Below, in pieces: positions 7,221 to 8,806 of a stretch of 8,806 nt of DNA. How positions within the stretch are numbered: the first letter of the stretch is position 1; each line of letters opens with the position of its first letter. The stretch lies in assembly GCA_029934915.1 (NCBI GenBank), contig JAOZLI010000103.1:1-8806 (forward strand). The letters run 5' to 3'. The DNA comes from Desulfocapsa sp. Lineage in GTDB: Bacteria; Desulfobacterota; Desulfobulbia; Desulfobulbales; Desulfocapsaceae. Made by a program: the position numbers and the translations under genes. The notes beneath the pieces were generated by a model. The model worked only from the letters and a program-made list of their open reading frames with translations. It made no database searches and was not told where the DNA came from.

Positions 7221-8123
7221 GTGCCCAACACACTGGCCCATATCGGGCTACAGACTCCACTCACAAAAATCGGCCTGAAAAAAGCCCCGTTACAGTGGAT
7301 TGCACTAGGTTGCATTATTCCCGACATCCCCTGGATTGTCCAGCGCATTTTCTTCACGCTCGCCGACATAGCCCCAATCACCCTGCGACTCTATGCCGTT
7401 ACTCAAGCCAGCTTGCTTTTCTGTGCCATCCTCTGTCTGACCTTCGCCCTGTTTACCCGAAAGCCCCTATTCGTTTTTCTCATCCTATTTGTTAACAGTT
7501 TCCTCCACCTGATCTTTGATGCCTGTCAGACAAAGTGGGGAAACGGCGTCAATTTCATGGCGCCTTTTTCCTGGCAGACCAGTAATTTCGGATTTTTCTG
7601 GCCAGAGGATTCGACCACCTACGTGTTTACTTTCATAGGGATTGCGGTTTTCATTCTCTGCTGGTCAAAAACAATAAAGACAGACCTGCTTTTACAAAGG
7701 CCAAACAAAAAGAAAACAGCTGCCCTGCTCTTTCTTCTTCTTTTTTATTTTACCAGTCCGATTTTATTTACCGCCCAGGCATATGATGCAGATCTGCACT
7801 ACAGCAAGACACTACTCAACCACGGACAACGATCAGGAAAAAAGGTTGAAATAGACAGGGGAAGTTACAACAATAAGACACAAACAATCAGCTGTTATGC
7901 TGACAATGCTCTAAACATTAGCAACCCTCCAGCAATTTCATCGGGAAATCTTTCAATTCGTGGGATTTTCAAGGATGAAAAGAGTATTATCATCACAGAA
8001 TACCATACACATAAACAATTTCGGGACCAGGCATCCTATGCTGGGTTAATCCTCACCCTGATGCTCTGGCTACACTCATTGCTGCGCCTCAAATATCCTC
8101 CGACAAACCATAAAAAACAGTAG
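7221..8123 (+). CDS. YdjM-like inner-membrane putative metal-dependent hydrolase
   Basis: A 300-residue polytopic membrane protein starting at GTG (7221), with a weak AGAGA 8 nt upstream. The N-terminal part fits the YdjM (DUF457) family, once called LexA-regulated membrane-bound metal-dependent hydrolases. It has MPNTLAHIGLQ with His7, GCIIPDIPW with Asp35, and NSFLHLIFDACQTKWGNG with His96 and Asp100, followed by MAPFSW. These are the likely metal ligands. Membrane segments are seen near 24-45, 57-78, 82-100, 133-148 and 166-184, with a last one near 273-290. Between the last two lies an 85-residue polar stretch (about 188-270) that is not typical of the short family members and probably faces the periplasm as a beta-rich domain. 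Enzymatic activity is only a family-level guess. The following gene starts 20 nt after the stop, so the two are probably one transcript. Confidence 0.72.
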   Translation: MPNTLAHIGLQTPLTKIGLKKAPLQWIALGCIIPDIPWIVQRIFFTLADIAPITLRLYAVTQASLLFCAILCLTFALFTRKPLFVFLILFVNSFLHLIFDACQTKWGNGVNFMAPFSWQTSNFGFFWPEDSTTYVFTFIGIAVFILCWSKTIKTDLLLQRPNKKKTAALLFLLLFYFTSPILFTAQAYDADLHYSKTLLNHGQRSGKKVEIDRGSYNNKTQTISCYADNALNISNPPAISSGNLSIRGIFKDEKSIIITEYHTHKQFRDQASYAGLILTLMLWLHSLLRLKYPPTNHKKQ

Positions 8124-8143
8124 TTTACTAACAGGACAAAACA

Positions 8144-8767
8144 ATGAATATCATGCGTAATATCTTTACTTCTTTTATTTTTATCGTACTGACAGCAACA
8201 CTTTCAAGTGCATCGGCCGACGTAGAAAGTATCATTATGACGATACCAGCTTCAGTCATAAACGATGGCATCCAAAAGGCATTACCTGCCAACTTCCCTA
8301 TAGAATCAAAAACCATCCTCGGATCAGTATCAATTGACGCGATAAAAAATATGCAGCTTCAAAAGGATAAGTTTTCCGGGCAAATAACGCTTTCCGGACA
8401 CGAACTCAATATGGTTACATCCATTGCCGGGCACAATCTACGCATGAAGATTGGATCATTGACCATGACCTTTCAGTGCGACGCAAGCATTCGTTTTGAC
8501 AAAAAGAGTCAGACTCTTTTTCTAAAGCCATTGATTACAGAAATCCGTTCAGACGACAAAGGAAAGACAGAAGTAGCGTCCCTGCTCTCACAACTGTTCA
8601 ACAATCGTGAATTCCCTCTGGAACTGAACAAATTGAAACCAATTATTGGCGACACCGGCGACAAAATATTAAACATTTCAATGTTGATCAGCAACATTGA
8701 GATTACCCCCGGCCTCCTGCTGCTGAAGTTACAACCTGTGATTACTGCAACCAGTAAACAGAAATAA
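8144..8767 (+). CDS. exported protein, YceB/DUF1439-like (possible lipid-binding fold)
   Basis: A 207-residue protein with a clear signal peptide: MNIMRN, a hydrophobic core, then SSASA before DV, so cleavage is likely after residue 25. No lipobox Cys is present, so it is soluble or loosely attached in the periplasm rather than a lipoprotein. The mature part alternates short beta-like segments. Its order (IPASVINDGIQKALPANFPIE, a short repeat of hydrophobic strands, then IRFDKKSQTLFLKPLITEI) resembles the E. coli YceB/DUF1439 layout, in which a 'hINxxL' helix precedes strands and an 'xFLK' strand. YceB-type proteins belong to the SMP/TULIP-like lipid-binding proposals. This is recall-based similarity of pattern, not an alignment. 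AGGA (8133-8136) lies 7 nt before the ATG; a second in-frame ATG at 8153 is possible. The gene sits 20 nt after the YdjM-like gene, suggesting a shared envelope role. Confidence 0.7.
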   Translation: MNIMRNIFTSFIFIVLTATLSSASADVESIIMTIPASVINDGIQKALPANFPIESKTILGSVSIDAIKNMQLQKDKFSGQITLSGHELNMVTSIAGHNLRMKIGSLTMTFQCDASIRFDKKSQTLFLKPLITEIRSDDKGKTEVASLLSQLFNNREFPLELNKLKPIIGDTGDKILNISMLISNIEITPGLLLLKLQPVITATSKQK

Positions 8768-8787
8768 TGCTACTAAGGACTCGGTAA

Positions 8788-8806
8788 GAAGGCTGAAGGC
8801 TGAAGG
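8788..8806 (+). repeat. heptanucleotide tandem repeat running off the window
   Basis: The unit GAAGGCT occurs 2.7 times without mismatch and is cut by the window end. It lies 20 nt after the stop of the last gene in non-coding sequence. The full length of the array cannot be seen. Confidence 0.5.

Noticed and set aside
5799..8767. Helicase plus neighbouring membrane and exported genes considered as a defence island
   Set aside because: No nuclease, methylase, toxin, sensor or mobile-element gene is present, and the helicase is divergent from and not co-transcribed with the membrane genes.

Overview
This window looks like an ordinary chromosomal segment from a Gram-negative bacterium of moderate, roughly mid-40s GC. 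A desulfobacterial (Desulfobulbales-like) origin is my best guess. It rests on the twin OB-fold exported protein at 706-1557, a type I associate with that group, and on general protein style. This is an inference from recall, not a search. Nothing resembles phage, transposon, CRISPR or a classical defence island.

Layout. The left edge (1-126) holds a possible gene end or start that runs off the window, followed by an SGNH/GDSL hydrolase (127-651, +). Next come an exported protein with two OB-fold domains joined by a glycine-rich linker (706-1557, +) and a very tight three-gene run (1603-3552, +). That run encodes a PanE-type 2-dehydropantoate 2-reductase, a HAD-family 5'-nucleotidase-like phosphatase and a Nudix hydrolase. 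The stop and start of the first two genes overlap, and the next junction has a 1-nt gap, so they are almost certainly co-transcribed.

The middle is transcribed leftward. The translational GTPase TypA/BipA (3710-5506, -) is followed 6 nt later by a 31-codon single-membrane-span ORF (3608-3703, -) that is short enough to be missed by routine annotation. A hairpin at 3576-3595 lies between the two converging units. A candidate promoter for typA lies at 5588-5615. A strong strand-specific rho-independent terminator at 5693-5724 closes the upstream leftward gene, a compact XPB-like superfamily 2 helicase (5799-7148, -).

The right end is transcribed rightward and divergently from the helicase. A YdjM-like membrane protein with putative metal ligands (7221-8123, +) is followed 20 nt later by an exported protein with a YceB/DUF1439-like layout (8144-8767, +). 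A short heptanucleotide tandem repeat (8788-8806) runs into the window edge.

Working together: the PanE, phosphatase and Nudix run fits coenzyme A precursor supply plus nucleotide clean-up. TypA with its small membrane ORF is a translation or stress unit. The last two genes look like an envelope pair. I see no convincing new multi-gene system. The points most worth a second look are the small membrane ORF behind typA, the twin-OB exported protein, the helicase's N-terminal domain and the PanE/phosphatase/Nudix operon.
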